Source of the DNA: Limnoglobus roseus
Lineage (GTDB): Bacteria > Planctomycetota > Planctomycetia > Gemmatales > Gemmataceae
Direction: 5' to 3'
NCBI RefSeq assembly: GCF_008254045.1
Contig: NZ_CP042425.1
Location: 6,758,001-6,822,000, forward strand
DNA: 64,000 nt
Shown in pieces: positions 8,319-16,541 of the stretch (its first letter is position 1; the number at the start of each line of letters is the position of its first letter). Below the pieces are notes generated by a model, which was not told the DNA's origin, did no database searches, and was given only the letters and a program-made list of their open reading frames with translations. The position numbers were made by a program, and so were the translations under genes.

Positions 8319-10700
8319 TCACCCCCCTGGGGGGTTGGGGTTGTACGGCGGGATAGGGAGCCCACCGTTGGTCAAGCCGCCGTTGAACATTGAGGGCGGC
8401 GGCGGTGGGAGCGGGACGGTCGCCCCCGGCAGGGGCGGGTTTTGCGACCCCGTCGTCGGCTGCGGGGGCGTGTAGAACGGGTTCGCCGCGCCGCCCTCGG
8501 GGTAGTTCAACCACCCCGGCGACGTCCGGCCCAGCGCCAGCGACCGGCCGAACAGGTACTTCGCGTACGGCTTCAGGAACGGCGGGATGGGCGGCTTCAC
8601 GAACACGTCCGACGGCACGCGGGCCTTGTAGTACGCGACGACGGCGTAGCCGTACTCGGCGGTCGACCCGTCCCCGCACAGGTCCGGCACGCCCATCGTG
8701 ATTTTCGCGTCGATGTACTTGAGGTTGTCGTCGCCGACGAAGTCCGGCAGGTCCGGCTCACCGCCGACTTTCGACGCCGTCAGTTCCAGGGTCACGCCCA
8801 GGGACGGGTTCTTGGGCTGAGTGACGGGGTGCGGGTAAGGCCGGCCCGTCTTCGGGTCCAAGGGGCCGGCCCCTTCCATGACCATTAGCCCGGAGGCGTG
8901 CGCGTAGGTCACGCGGCAGATGAAGTGCGTGTACGCCCCCTGCTGATTGTCGGCGTACAGGGTCTCGACCCACCCGGTGGAGAGCTCCGCCACGACCCGC
9001 ACCGTCGCCGCGGCCACGGCAGGCACTTCGCTCGGGGCCAGTTCTTTCTTGACCGCCATTTCCAAGCACGGGTCCTTGAGCGCGGCGGCCACGAGTGTCA
9101 GCCAGCCCGCAGCGGCCCGCGTCGGCGGGGCGACGACCCGGCCCGGGGTCGTCCCGTCGAGCGGCGAGCCGATCCACGCCCCGATGGGCGCCGCCGCGGT
9201 CGCGTTGGCGTTCGGCCCCGCCGGGCCGCGGCGGATGACTGCCCCGCGCGGGGCCAAGAAATCGGCGACCACGCCGGGCACGCCGTTCGCATCCAGGGCG
9301 ACGGCAGCGCCTTGAATGATCCCCTGCGCGCCCTGAAGGATCGGCCGGGCGGCTTGCTGAATCGCCGGGTCCACGATGCCGAGGGCTTGCCCAACAACGT
9401 CCAAGAACCCGGCGGCCGCTTGACCCACCTCGCGGCCGGCCCCGAACCCGGCGTTGGCGGCCGGGGCGACGGGGGCGGCCCCGTTCGGACCAAGGGGGTT
9501 CCCGGCTTTGCCTTGCGGCCGCGGCATCTTGGCGGGTGCTTGTATCGCGTAACTGATGTCGAGCGTGACAGCATTCCGGTCATCGTCGAGGCTGTCGCGG
9601 AACCCGCCACCGATGATCCACGCGGCAGGATCGCCGAACGGCCGCAAGCCCTGCGATAGCGCCCGGCCGACGCCGATCCGGATGCAAGCGTCCGCGAGGT
9701 AGGCCGGGTGGGTGCCCGGCGGCCCCTGGAGGGTAATGGACAGAACGCCACGGCGAACAACGCCCGGTTCTTGAGAGTTGTCTAACTGGTAGCCGGTCAT
9801 CTTCGTGGCCGGCGTCGGCGGCGGCTTCACGAGCTGCCGGTCGGTGAAGCTGTAGTTCAACTTCAACCCGTCCTTGGTCACGTCGTAGTGCGCCTCGCGA
9901 CGGAACCCGGGCGGGGCCGGCGGCGTGACTAGCCCGCGGAACAAGTCCGGGTGGATCCCCGCGGACGGGTCGACGACGAGCGTGCCCCGGCGGGTGATCG
10001 TGCTCCGCCAGTCGTCCGGGTTGATGTCGTGCGACTCGGCCCACCGGTTACTGAGGATGCCGTTGTAGGCCGGCCGGGTCTTCGTCCGGTCCTCCGCCGC
10101 CCGGCGCGGGACCGCCCCTTGGCTCGCCTGGAATACGAGGTCGGCGGACGCGGCCGGGTTCCAAGGCAGGTTCACGTACGCCCCCGCCCCGGACTTGCCC
10201 GACCCGCCGGCCTGGGAGTTGATCAGCGACTCGTACGGCGTTGCCCCGGCGGGGGCGCGGCCGGCCGGCTTCACCTTGTAGTCCGGCAACGGCTTCCCGT
10301 CCGGGCACTCGCCCTGCCGGACCTCGACGCCCCACGTGATGAGCCAGCTCGCCTCGGTGAAGTCCCGAACGGATACGCCGAACGGGATCGGCCCATTCGC
10401 ACTGTCCCGGCCGTCGGGCAAGTCGATCAGGACGGTTTCACCCCGGGCGTACCGCAGCGACCGACGGGGGGCCGTCAGCATGTGCGTGATCCGCAGGGCG
10501 GCCTCGGGGACCGTCTCCCCGCTCTTTACCGGCATCACCTTTTGCGACAGCACCGAGTTGAACCGTAGTTTGGTCGTGAGGTAGAGTTGGTCGGACCCGG
10601 ACTCTTCGAACTCCGGCGACTGGTCGCACTCGACCGTCTTCACGTAGCCCAGGCTGATCCCGTTGTACGTGATCGTCCCGAGGTCTTCTTCCGTCGGCAT
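8319..10700 (-). CDS. Large phage-like structural protein, family not identified
   Basis: This 793-residue protein has no recognised domain. The first ~380 residues are beta-rich and read like a tail or baseplate type protein (GTITYNGISLGYVKTVE near the start; TRRGTLVVDPSAGIHPDLF; GGGFRDSLDDDRNAVTLDIS). Residues about 385-500 are a low-complexity Ala/Gly/Pro-rich linker, and a second folded region spans about 530-720. The last 70 residues are proline-rich (TVPLPPPPPSMF). It is followed upstream by an Ala/Gly-rich helical protein. A structural role in a phage-like or contractile particle is only an inference from style and context; no capsid, portal or terminase gene is visible nearby. Confidence 0.6.
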   Translation of the reverse strand: MPTEEDLGTITYNGISLGYVKTVECDQSPEFEESGSDQLYLTTKLRFNSVLSQKVMPVKSGETVPEAALRITHMLTAPRRSLRYARGETVLIDLPDGRDSANGPIPFGVSVRDFTEASWLITWGVEVRQGECPDGKPLPDYKVKPAGRAPAGATPYESLINSQAGGSGKSGAGAYVNLPWNPAASADLVFQASQGAVPRRAAEDRTKTRPAYNGILSNRWAESHDINPDDWRSTITRRGTLVVDPSAGIHPDLFRGLVTPPAPPGFRREAHYDVTKDGLKLNYSFTDRQLVKPPPTPATKMTGYQLDNSQEPGVVRRGVLSITLQGPPGTHPAYLADACIRIGVGRALSQGLRPFGDPAAWIIGGGFRDSLDDDRNAVTLDISYAIQAPAKMPRPQGKAGNPLGPNGAAPVAPAANAGFGAGREVGQAAAGFLDVVGQALGIVDPAIQQAARPILQGAQGIIQGAAVALDANGVPGVVADFLAPRGAVIRRGPAGPNANATAAAPIGAWIGSPLDGTTPGRVVAPPTRAAAGWLTLVAAALKDPCLEMAVKKELAPSEVPAVAAATVRVVAELSTGWVETLYADNQQGAYTHFICRVTYAHASGLMVMEGAGPLDPKTGRPYPHPVTQPKNPSLGVTLELTASKVGGEPDLPDFVGDDNLKYIDAKITMGVPDLCGDGSTAEYGYAVVAYYKARVPSDVFVKPPIPPFLKPYAKYLFGRSLALGRTSPGWLNYPEGGAANPFYTPPQPTTGSQNPPLPGATVPLPPPPPSMFNGGLTNGGLPIPPYNPNPPGG

Positions 10701-10731
10701 GGCAAACTCCGCGGTGTAGGTAAGTAACCGA

Positions 10732-11505
10732 TCAGCCCCGTGCGTTCTGTGCGGCGGCGAGGTTGGCGGCGGCCTGTTGCCGCCGCCGCTCGTCCTCGCG
10801 GTTCAGCTGGTTCGCGCGGTCCACGAGTTGGTTCCCGAAGATCGGTGGCAACTCCCCCTTCCGCTTGAACTCGAAGCCGATCTCTTCCAGGATCGGCTTC
10901 AACTCGTCCCAGACGGGCTTGAGGACGCCGTCGATGAGGTCGATCTTGAACTCGTTGATGACTTCCGCGATCTGGTTCTGGGCGTTGACCAGGTCGGCTT
11001 GCAAGGGCCGCAGAGCCGCTTCGAGTTGCGACTGTTGGTTGACGAGGCGTTGGGTGGTGTCGGCCGTCTCCCCGGCCGTCTGCATGTCGCGGCGCATCCG
11101 GTCGACGTCGAGCTTCGCGATGATCGCCTGCATCTGCGGCGACACGGCCGCCAGTTTCCGCGCCGAGTCTTCCGCCGCCTTCGTCCACTCCTCCGCTTTG
11201 TCGCTCGCCGCCTTCGCCGCCGCCGCGAGCGCCCCGACCGCGGACACCGCTCCGCCCGCCGCGGACGCGACCCCGCCCAACGCCCCGGCCGCCGCCCCCA
11301 TCGCGCCGCGGGCCACCCCGCCCGCGGCGCCGGCGGCCATCTTGACGCCCTTCGCGCCCTTCCCACCGAAGCCGGGGAAGCGACCCCACCCGCCGAACCC
11401 GCCTTGCACCCCGCCGCCCACGAATCCGACCCGGTTGACCTTTGCGCCGAACCGGCCCCCTTTGACCGTCCGCCGGACGAACGGGTTCTTGCCGAACACT
11501 TCCAA
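10732..11505 (-). CDS. 5'-truncated Gly/Ala-rich helical protein, phage-like
   Basis: Read from a TTG at 11505 this gives 257 residues, but the frame continues upstream without a stop into IS sequence (GFWSSRGAAAKGLEVFGKN), so the true N-terminus was probably removed. Residues 20-110 are Gly/Ala-rich with membrane-like or tape-measure-like repeats. Residues 110-200 form long helices (SDKAEEWTKAAEDSARKLAA, QAIIAKLDVDRMRRDMQTAG). The end is a charged coiled coil. It lies 31 bases upstream of the 793-residue gene on the same strand, so the two were probably one operon. The function is unknown. Confidence 0.5.
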   Translation of the reverse strand: MEVFGKNPFVRRTVKGGRFGAKVNRVGFVGGGVQGGFGGWGRFPGFGGKGAKGVKMAAGAAGGVARGAMGAAAGALGGVASAAGGAVSAVGALAAAAKAASDKAEEWTKAAEDSARKLAAVSPQMQAIIAKLDVDRMRRDMQTAGETADTTQRLVNQQSQLEAALRPLQADLVNAQNQIAEVINEFKIDLIDGVLKPVWDELKPILEEIGFEFKRKGELPPIFGNQLVDRANQLNREDERRRQQAAANLAAAQNARG

Positions 11506-11529
11506 GCCTTTCGCCGCCGCCCCGCGGCT

Positions 11530-12348
11530 GGACCAGAAGCCGACGGCCCACGGGTTCCGGACCGATCTGTGGACCTCTCGGCGGGTGACCGAATTGATCC
11601 GCCGGAAGCTCGGCGTGGCCTTCCACCCGGACTACCTGCGGGCGTGGATGCGGGGCCGCGGGTACAGCCCACAGAAGCCCCGCCGGCGGGCGAAGCAGAA
11701 GGACCAGCCGGCCATCGACGGGTGGGTGAAGAACGACTGGCCGCGGGTCGAAAAAAAGCCGCGGCGGCCAAGGCCCACCTCGTCCCGATCGACGAAACGG
11801 GGCTGTTCCCCAACCCGCTGGTGAAGCGGTCGTGGGCCAAGGTCGGGAAGACGCCGGTGCTGGCCGCCGACGGCGGCCACCGGGACAAGGTGTCAGCCAT
11901 CGGGGCGGTGACGGTGTCCCCGACCGGCCGGCGGCTGGGGTTCTACTTCGCGACCGAGCCGGGCGGGTTCTTCACCGCCGACAAGGTCGTCGCCTTCCTC
12001 CGCGACGTGCTGCGGCACCTGCGGGGGAACGTGGTCGTCGTGTGGGACCGGGGGAGCAACCACCGCGGGCCGGCCATCCGCAACTTCCTCGCCCGGAACC
12101 GGCGACTGCGGTTGGAGATGTTGCCGCCGTGGGCTCCGGAGCTGAACCCGGTGGAGGCCGTGTGGTCGTGGCTGAAGTACGGCGAGTTGGCCAACTTCGT
12201 GCCGGACGACACCGCGCACCTCGACGACGAGGTCGTCGATCGCCTGATCGAGTTGAAGTTCGATCCCCGGCTACTGCGGGCACTGTGGGAGCGATCGATA
12301 CTGCCGTTCCCAGGGATCAATCAATAGCCTTCGTTAGCTCCGAATCAG
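11530..12348 (+). mobile_element. IS630-family element, left end lost
   Basis: The transposase homology begins abruptly near 11543 and runs to 12327. The right end is visible: IS sequence ends GAATCAG at 12348, followed by the TA dinucleotide (12349-12350) expected for IS630 targets and then by an interrupted DUF4062 gene. No matching left terminus is present. The first ~70-80 transposase residues are absent, and the sequence passes directly into a phage-like gene on the other strand. A deletion after insertion therefore joined the two genes. Confidence 0.75.
11543..12327 (+). pseudogene. IS630-family transposase, N-terminally truncated, two frames
   Basis: The first frame reads HGFRTDLWTSRRVTELIRRK then RAWMRGRGYSPQKPRRRAKQ, the end of the helix-turn-helix region. 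At 11750-11758 the codons GAA AAA AAG contain the classic slippery string A-AAA-AAG. A -1 slip there enters the second frame: HLVPIDETGLFPNPL (first catalytic Asp), VVVWDRGSNHRGP (second Asp), LPPWAPELNPVEAVWSWLK (catalytic Glu). The frameshift is therefore likely programmed, as known in several IS families. The missing N-terminal HTH half makes the copy inactive. Confidence 0.8.
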
Positions 12349-12548
12349 TAGAGCAGGACGAAGACGTCTGAATCGTCAATCCAGCGGTGGATGATCTTCA
12401 ATTGCGCCTCGCCGCCGGCGGCAAACAGTTCCATCCCGGCCGGGATGTGTCCCGCTTCAAGTATGGCCTCAACGGCCGCTTGGCGCTCCTTCCGCATGTC
12501 GACGTAGGTTGACGAGATGAACACCTGAAGTTTCTTACGCTTCTTCAT
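12345..12548 (-). pseudogene. DUF4062 protein, N-terminal fragment cut by IS630
   Basis: Starting at ATG 12548, 67 residues match the DUF4062 N-terminus: KKLQVFISSTYVDMRKERQA, then ILEAGHIPAGMELF and WIDDSDVFVLLY. DUF4062 is a TIR/SLOG-like module often placed at the N-terminus of large NTPases or peptidase-type conflict proteins. The expected next residues (GGRYGS type) are replaced by a TGA that belongs to the IS630 end; the joint is the TA at 12349-12350. The remainder of the gene is not found in the window. Confidence 0.75.
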
Positions 12549-12833
12549 GGACTGGCTCAGGGAGGATGAGGGAGGTTAATCGCCCGCTGCCATCATCTCA
12601 TCTGAACAAGTTTCCATCAAGGCAATTCCCCTCTCGGGGACGATTGCGCGTTAGAGGGTTTGGCTTCGGACCATTACCGACTTCGGACGAGACCGATTGC
12701 CATTCTTCGCTAACCCGCAAACTTTGCCATGCCGAGGTTGTAAATCCGTTGATCTGGGGGATTGATTCAAGTCCTACGGCTTATGATGTCGCAGGCTACG
12801 GCTTCGAACGAACCGCAACAGGAGGTTTACACC
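12549..12833. other. Intergenic region, no gene seen
   Basis: This stretch between the DUF4062 fragment and the small lipoprotein gene is lower in GC than its surroundings and has no convincing reading frame. It should hold the divergent promoters of both genes, but I see no clear -35/-10 pair. Confidence 0.4.
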
Positions 12834-12986
12834 ATGCGTCTCCCGCTCCTCGCCTTCGCGCTGGCCGCGCTCGCAACCGCCGGCTGTCATCACCACCGGA
12901 GCCACAAGCGCAGCATCGTGGTCGAGTACGTTCCGGCCCCGGCGCAACTGCCCCCCGCGTACTACACGCCCCCGCCGTGCCGGTGA
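12834..12986 (+). CDS. Small lipoprotein, 50 residues
   Basis: The ATG at 12834 has a strong AGGAGG site 8 bases upstream. The protein starts with a lipoprotein signal (MRLPLLAFALAALATAGC), with the modified cysteine at residue 18. It is followed by a His/Arg-rich segment (HHHRSHKRS) and a proline-rich tail ending PPPCR. The histidine cluster could bind metal, but that is a guess. It is too short for a family assignment. The strong start and lipobox support a real gene. Confidence 0.6.
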   Translation: MRLPLLAFALAALATAGCHHHRSHKRSIVVEYVPAPAQLPPAYYTPPPCR

Positions 12987-13121
12987 GTGCGCCCGGAGGG
13001 AAGGGGCGCAACGTGACGGGCAGACGGCGAACAGTTCCTCGGCGATCGTCCCCGACAACTTCGTGCGCCGTCGCGGGCTGACGCACTTCACACCCGCCCC
13101 CAACCCCGCGGAGCCGCCGGA

Positions 13122-13484
13122 ATGGAACTATGCGAAGTGGCCGAGTTATGCGGCGTGCCCCCGGGAGTGGTCAACCGGTGGATCAGATTCGGCATTCGCC
13201 TGGACGGGTACTGCCTGCGGCTCGCCGCCACCACCGTTGAAGACCGCGTCCGCGTCACGTCGGAAGCGCTCGACACATTCCGGAAGCAGTGCGCTCGGGC
13301 GAAAATCGGCAAGCCGCTCGACGTGCCCGCGGGGGATATGACGCCCGGTCAACGACGTGAGCAACGGGTTCGTGAACACGTTGCCGCGATGCTTCGCAAC
13401 TACCAAAGGCCGGGCGTGAAGGCCGAGAGAGCGAAGATACGGGCTCAGGGGGCCAAGAAGCAAAACGCGCCCGGACCGATGTGA
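13122..13484 (+). CDS. DUF1580-like small HTH protein (copy 1)
   Basis: The first 60 of its 120 residues form an HTH with a wing: LCEVAELCGVPPGVVNRWIR, then RLAATTVEDRVRVTSEALDTF. This resembles the DUF1580 family of planctomycetes, small excisionase-like DNA-binding proteins found in integrated elements. The C-terminal half is basic and helical. The next gene is a diverged paralogue that starts with GTG inside this gene's last codons (ATGTGA overlap), so the two form a coupled pair. Confidence 0.55.
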   Translation: MELCEVAELCGVPPGVVNRWIRFGIRLDGYCLRLAATTVEDRVRVTSEALDTFRKQCARAKIGKPLDVPAGDMTPGQRREQRVREHVAAMLRNYQRPGVKAERAKIRAQGAKKQNAPGPM

Positions 13485-13807
13485 CGCAGGAGGTCACCAA
13501 GGCGGGGATCGCACGAACCCCCATCGGCGGCATGTCCCTCGGCGAGGTGGCGGCCTACATGGGTGTGACGTCGGCGACCGTCCGCAACTGGATTCACGGC
13601 ATCCGGTGCGGCGGCCAAGTCGTGAAACTCGCCGCCTTTGCCGTCGGCTCGCGCGACCGTGTGACCGAGGAGGCGTTGGCTCAATTTCAGCAGGAGTGCT
13701 TCGAGACGCGACACGGGGAGCCGCCGCAGAAGTTTGAGTCGGGGAAGCAACGGGGCGAACGGCTCGACTATTGGGAACGACTGGCCCGCAGGTTCTGCGG
13801 CGACTGA
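13481..13807 (+). CDS. DUF1580-like small HTH protein (copy 2)
   Basis: The HTH (MSLGEVAAYMGVTSATVRNW) and wing (VVKLAAFAVGSRDRVTEEAL) follow the same plan as the preceding gene, indicating tandem duplication and divergence. The GTG start at 13481 overlaps the upstream stop; an ATG at 13531, directly before the HTH, is an alternative start. The likely role is DNA binding in a mobile element, such as excision control or repression. Confidence 0.55.
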   Translation: MTQEVTKAGIARTPIGGMSLGEVAAYMGVTSATVRNWIHGIRCGGQVVKLAAFAVGSRDRVTEEALAQFQQECFETRHGEPPQKFESGKQRGERLDYWERLARRFCGD

Positions 13808-13873
13808 CGGAGGAATCGGACCATGCCATACCCACCGCGAATGCTCACTCACGACGGACAGACTCGGACCTTA

Positions 13874-14743
13874 GAGCCTGTTATGAACTCAAGGGCTGAT
13901 GTCGGCATAGTTTGGCGGGATGAGTGAGCAGCGGAAGGCATACCCGACGGACGTATCGGACGACGAGTGGGCGTTCGTCGCCCCGTACCTGGCCCTCCTG
14001 CCGGCCGACGCCGGGCCGCGGGTGCACGACCTGCGAGACGTGTTCGACGCCCTGCGGTACATCGTGAAGACGGGCGGCCGGTGGCGGCTCATGCCGCACG
14101 ACGTCCCGCCGTGGCCGGCCGTCTACCAACAGGCCCGGCGGTGGGTGGCGGCCAAGGTGTTCGAGCACATGGCCGACGCCCTGCGGATGGTCGTGCGGGT
14201 GGCGGTCGGCAAGGCGGCCCACCCGTCGGCCGCGGTCCTCGACGGGCGGGCGCGGCAATCCACCCGGGAGAGCGGGTCGCGGGCCGCGGCCGACGGGTAC
14301 GAGCGGAAGAACGGGTCGAAGGTGCATATCGCCGTGGACACGCTCGGGAATCTGCTGGCGTTGGAGGTGACGGCGGCGAGCGAGCAGGAGCGGGCACAGG
14401 TGTTCGAACTGGCCGCCGACGTGCAAGAGGCGACCGGGCAGAGCGTGCGGGTGGCGTTCGCGGACCAAGGGTACACCGGCGGCCGACGTGGGCAACCACG
14501 GCATCGCGTTGGTGGTCGTCAAGCCGGCGGAGGCCAAGCCGGCGGAGGCCAAGAAGGGGTTCGTGCTGCGGCCCAGCCGGTGGGTGGTGGAGCGGACGTT
14601 CGCCTGGCTCGGCCGGTTCCGGCGGCTGGCTCGGGACTACGAGCGGCTGACCGAGACGCGGGCCGGCTGGCACGGGGTGGCGGCCGGCGTCTTACTCCTC
14701 CAGCGACTCACCGACCTGGTCAGCGAAAGTTCATAACAGGCCC
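13874..14743 (+). mobile_element. IS5-family insertion sequence (about 870 bp)
   Basis: The terminal inverted repeats are GAGCCTGTTATGAACT at 13874 and, reversed at the right end, GGGCCTGTTATGAACT at 14743. A TA duplication flanks the element (13872-13873 and 14744-14745). It splits a short reading frame that is otherwise continuous. The ends look intact, but the transposase is frameshifted. Confidence 0.8.
13920..14736 (+). pseudogene. IS5-family transposase with frameshift
   Basis: The first frame carries the DDE-type core: DVSDDEWAFVAPYLALLP, SAAVLDGRARQSTRESGSR, GSKVHIAVDTLGNLLALEV and VAFADQGYTG. After 14484 the protein continues one frame over: GNHGIALVVVK, GFVLRPSRWVVERTFAWLGR (catalytic Glu), RDYERLTETRAGWHG. 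A short deletion after DQGYTG is the simplest cause; no slippery run is present. A 15-bp tandem duplication (PAEAK twice) lies just after the break. Confidence 0.8.
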
Positions 14744-14912
14744 TAGAGGACATCATGCTCCGGCTGTCCCGGATCGTCTTCCAGAACACCGACGAGACGT
14801 GGGCGGCGCGCATTCTGCGGGGCCTGCACGCCTCTTCCGGAGGCGGCCATTCGACCGGGGCGGCATGTAGCCGTTCCCAGATTCATTACGCGATGATGCA
14901 CCACCCGAACCG

Positions 14913-15260
14913 GCCAGCAACGACTACCGGTACCTGGCCGAGCAATCCGGCCCATGCCGTTCCTTCTGGGGCAAGTCTTCTCGCAACGCTGGACGAAGAC
15001 GGGTGGACGCCCACCGCATAGAAATTCCGCCGGACGAGGCGAAAGGCAAGCGGCGTTCGCAGGTGATCTACCTGAGCGAGAACGCGGCAGCGATCGTGGC
15101 ACGCCTCATGGCGATCCACCCGACCGGGAAGTTGTTCCTGAACACAGACGGGTAGCCGTGAAAGGCCCAAGCCACCGTCTGCCGGTTTCAGCGGCTGCTC
15201 GTGAAGATGACGGGGGTGGAAGTGTCCATCCCTCCCCTGCCCCGCTCCGACCGCCGCCGT
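14913..15260 (+). pseudogene. Tyrosine recombinase (integrase) remnant
   Basis: In this frame the sequence reads RRVDAHRIEIPPDEAKGKRR then SQVIYLSENAAAIVARLM and HPTGKLFLNTDG, the central part of the catalytic domain of planctomycete phage-type integrases. Two stops follow within three codons (TAG at 15174-15176, then TGA) where the family has 'RPW', after which KAQATVCRFQRLLVKMTGVEV continues in frame. The C-terminal catalytic boxes are absent. An IS1595 element is inserted just downstream. The gene is clearly dead. Confidence 0.7.
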
Positions 15261-15268
15261 TACAAGAA

Positions 15269-15988
15269 GGGGCTGTCCTAGAAGATTTGCTCTTCTAGGG
15301 TGCCTTGATGGGTGTCAAGTTCTCGAAGCTGACGCCCACCCAGGCGGGCGAGTTGCTCAAGCTGTTCGTCGCCGGCTCGACCGCCCGCACGGCCGCCGAC
15401 CTGGCCGGCGTTCACCGGAACACGGCCGCCCTATTCTTCTCGAAGGTGCGGGCGGTGATCGCCGCTCACCAGGAGCGGGCGATGGCTCAGGCGTTCGACG
15501 GGCCGGTCGAGATCGACGAGTCGTACTTCGGCGGCCGCCGCGAGGGGAAACGGGGACGCGGGGCGGCGGGGAAGGTCGCGGTGTTCGGGATTCTCAAGCG
15601 GGGCGGCAAGGTGTACGCCCAAATGATCGCCGACGGCGGGCCGGCGACACTCGTCCCGATCATCCGCCGGAAGGTGGCCCCGGCGAGTGTCGTGTACTCC
15701 GACTCGTGGTCCGGGTACGACACCCTGTCGGTCGAGGGGTATGAGCACGAGCGGATCAACCACGACGAGGAACGGGTGTCGGCCGATGGCGGGCGGCACA
15801 TCAACGGGATCGAGAACTTTTGGAGTCAGGCCAAGCGACACCTGCGGCGGTTCAACGGGGTGCCGAAAGCGTCGTTCCCGCTGTTCCTCCAAGAGTGCGT
15901 GTGGCGGTTCAATGCCGGAACACCGCGGGAGCAGCTCGAATCCCTGCGGAAACTCCTCCGTCGTAAAATGATTACCTAGGACAGCCCC
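15269..15988 (+). mobile_element. IS1595-family insertion sequence (720 bp)
   Basis: The ends are inverted repeats GGGGCTGTCCTAG (15269) and CTAGGACAGCCCC (to 15988). A perfect 8-bp duplication TACAAGAA flanks it (15261-15268 and 15989-15996), as is normal for this family. The single transposase gene is intact, so this copy may be active. It has inserted downstream of the recombinase ruin. Joining the flanks restores a frame reading RRRYKNSVDLAAARERHLGL up to a TAA at 16096. Confidence 0.9.
15308..15979 (+). CDS. IS1595-family (ISXO2-like) transposase
   Basis: The intact transposase has 223 residues. Residues 8-50 form the HTH (TPTQAGELLKLFVAGSTART). The DDE/N domain includes VEIDESYFGGRREGKRGRG (first Asp), VVYSDSWSGYDTL (second Asp), HINGIENFWSQAKRHL (catalytic Asn/Glu region) and FPLFLQECVWRFN. 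The length is slightly short for the family because the N-terminal zinc ribbon of longer members is absent, as in the ISPna2-type groups. It promotes movement of its own IS; the flanking target duplication is perfect. Confidence 0.88.
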   Translation: MGVKFSKLTPTQAGELLKLFVAGSTARTAADLAGVHRNTAALFFSKVRAVIAAHQERAMAQAFDGPVEIDESYFGGRREGKRGRGAAGKVAVFGILKRGGKVYAQMIADGGPATLVPIIRRKVAPASVVYSDSWSGYDTLSVEGYEHERINHDEERVSADGGRHINGIENFWSQAKRHLRRFNGVPKASFPLFLQECVWRFNAGTPREQLESLRKLLRRKMIT

Positions 15989-15996
15989 TACAAGAA

Positions 15997-16541
15997 TTCG
16001 GTCGACCTTGCGGCTGCCCGCGAGCGGCACCTCGGGTTGCGGACCCAGTGCCGGAAGGACTGGGCGGCAGAAGCCCGGAAGGCGGAGGAGCGGTAAGCGA
16101 ATCTGGGTTCATTTCGACGGCTACCACCAATACCCGAATGTCCGAGTTATTGACTTTCCCGACCGGCCGTGCGACTGGGGGATGCCGGGGATCACGATGA
16201 ACGGGACGGCGATCGTCAAATCAAGTTCGACGGCGAGCGACAGGAGCGTGTTGAACACGTCCTCATCGTCATCATGGAACCCGCCGAACTCGCGACAGCC
16301 ATCGCATCTACCGGTTGGCAACGGCCGCCACCTTGCCCGACTAGCCGCGGGCCTTCAGGTCGCCCGACCGCTTCTTCCACCGAGCGTCGGCGCGGATCAG
16401 GCGGTGGGTCGCCTCGGCTCGCGCGACCCGCAGGTTGGGGTTGGCTGTTGCGAGTGACGGGTCGGCGGTTCCGGCCCCACTTGCCCACTCCCTTCGATCT
16501 CGGACAATCAACCTACCGCCCGATCCCAGAGGAACTGCACC
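15997..16541. other. Gap with only gene remnants
   Basis: The first 100 bases hold the downstream half of the frame split by IS1595 (ending at 16096). A leftward frame at 16121-16321 (66 codons, TLLSLAVELDLTIAVPFIVI) and a leftward frame ending near 16341 (NPNLRVARAEATHRLIRADA) read protein-like but have no recognisable family. The second lacks a plausible start. I call no gene here with confidence. Confidence 0.35.

Larger units (their letters stand above)
13823..15021 (+). pseudogene. Small unknown gene split by an IS5-family element
   Basis: The frame starts at ATG 13823 (MPYPPRMLTHDGQTRTL, 17 codons to 13873), is interrupted by the IS, and resumes in the same frame at 14746 (EDIMLRLSRIVFQNTDETWA). 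Removing the IS and one copy of the TA duplication restores the frame exactly. The resumed part soon runs over a recombinase remnant in another frame, so the native end is uncertain. The protein is not recognised. Confidence 0.55.

Noticed and set aside
14520..14552. Short tandem duplication as a CRISPR or satellite start
   Set aside because: Only two 15-bp copies inside a transposase gene; no spacers.
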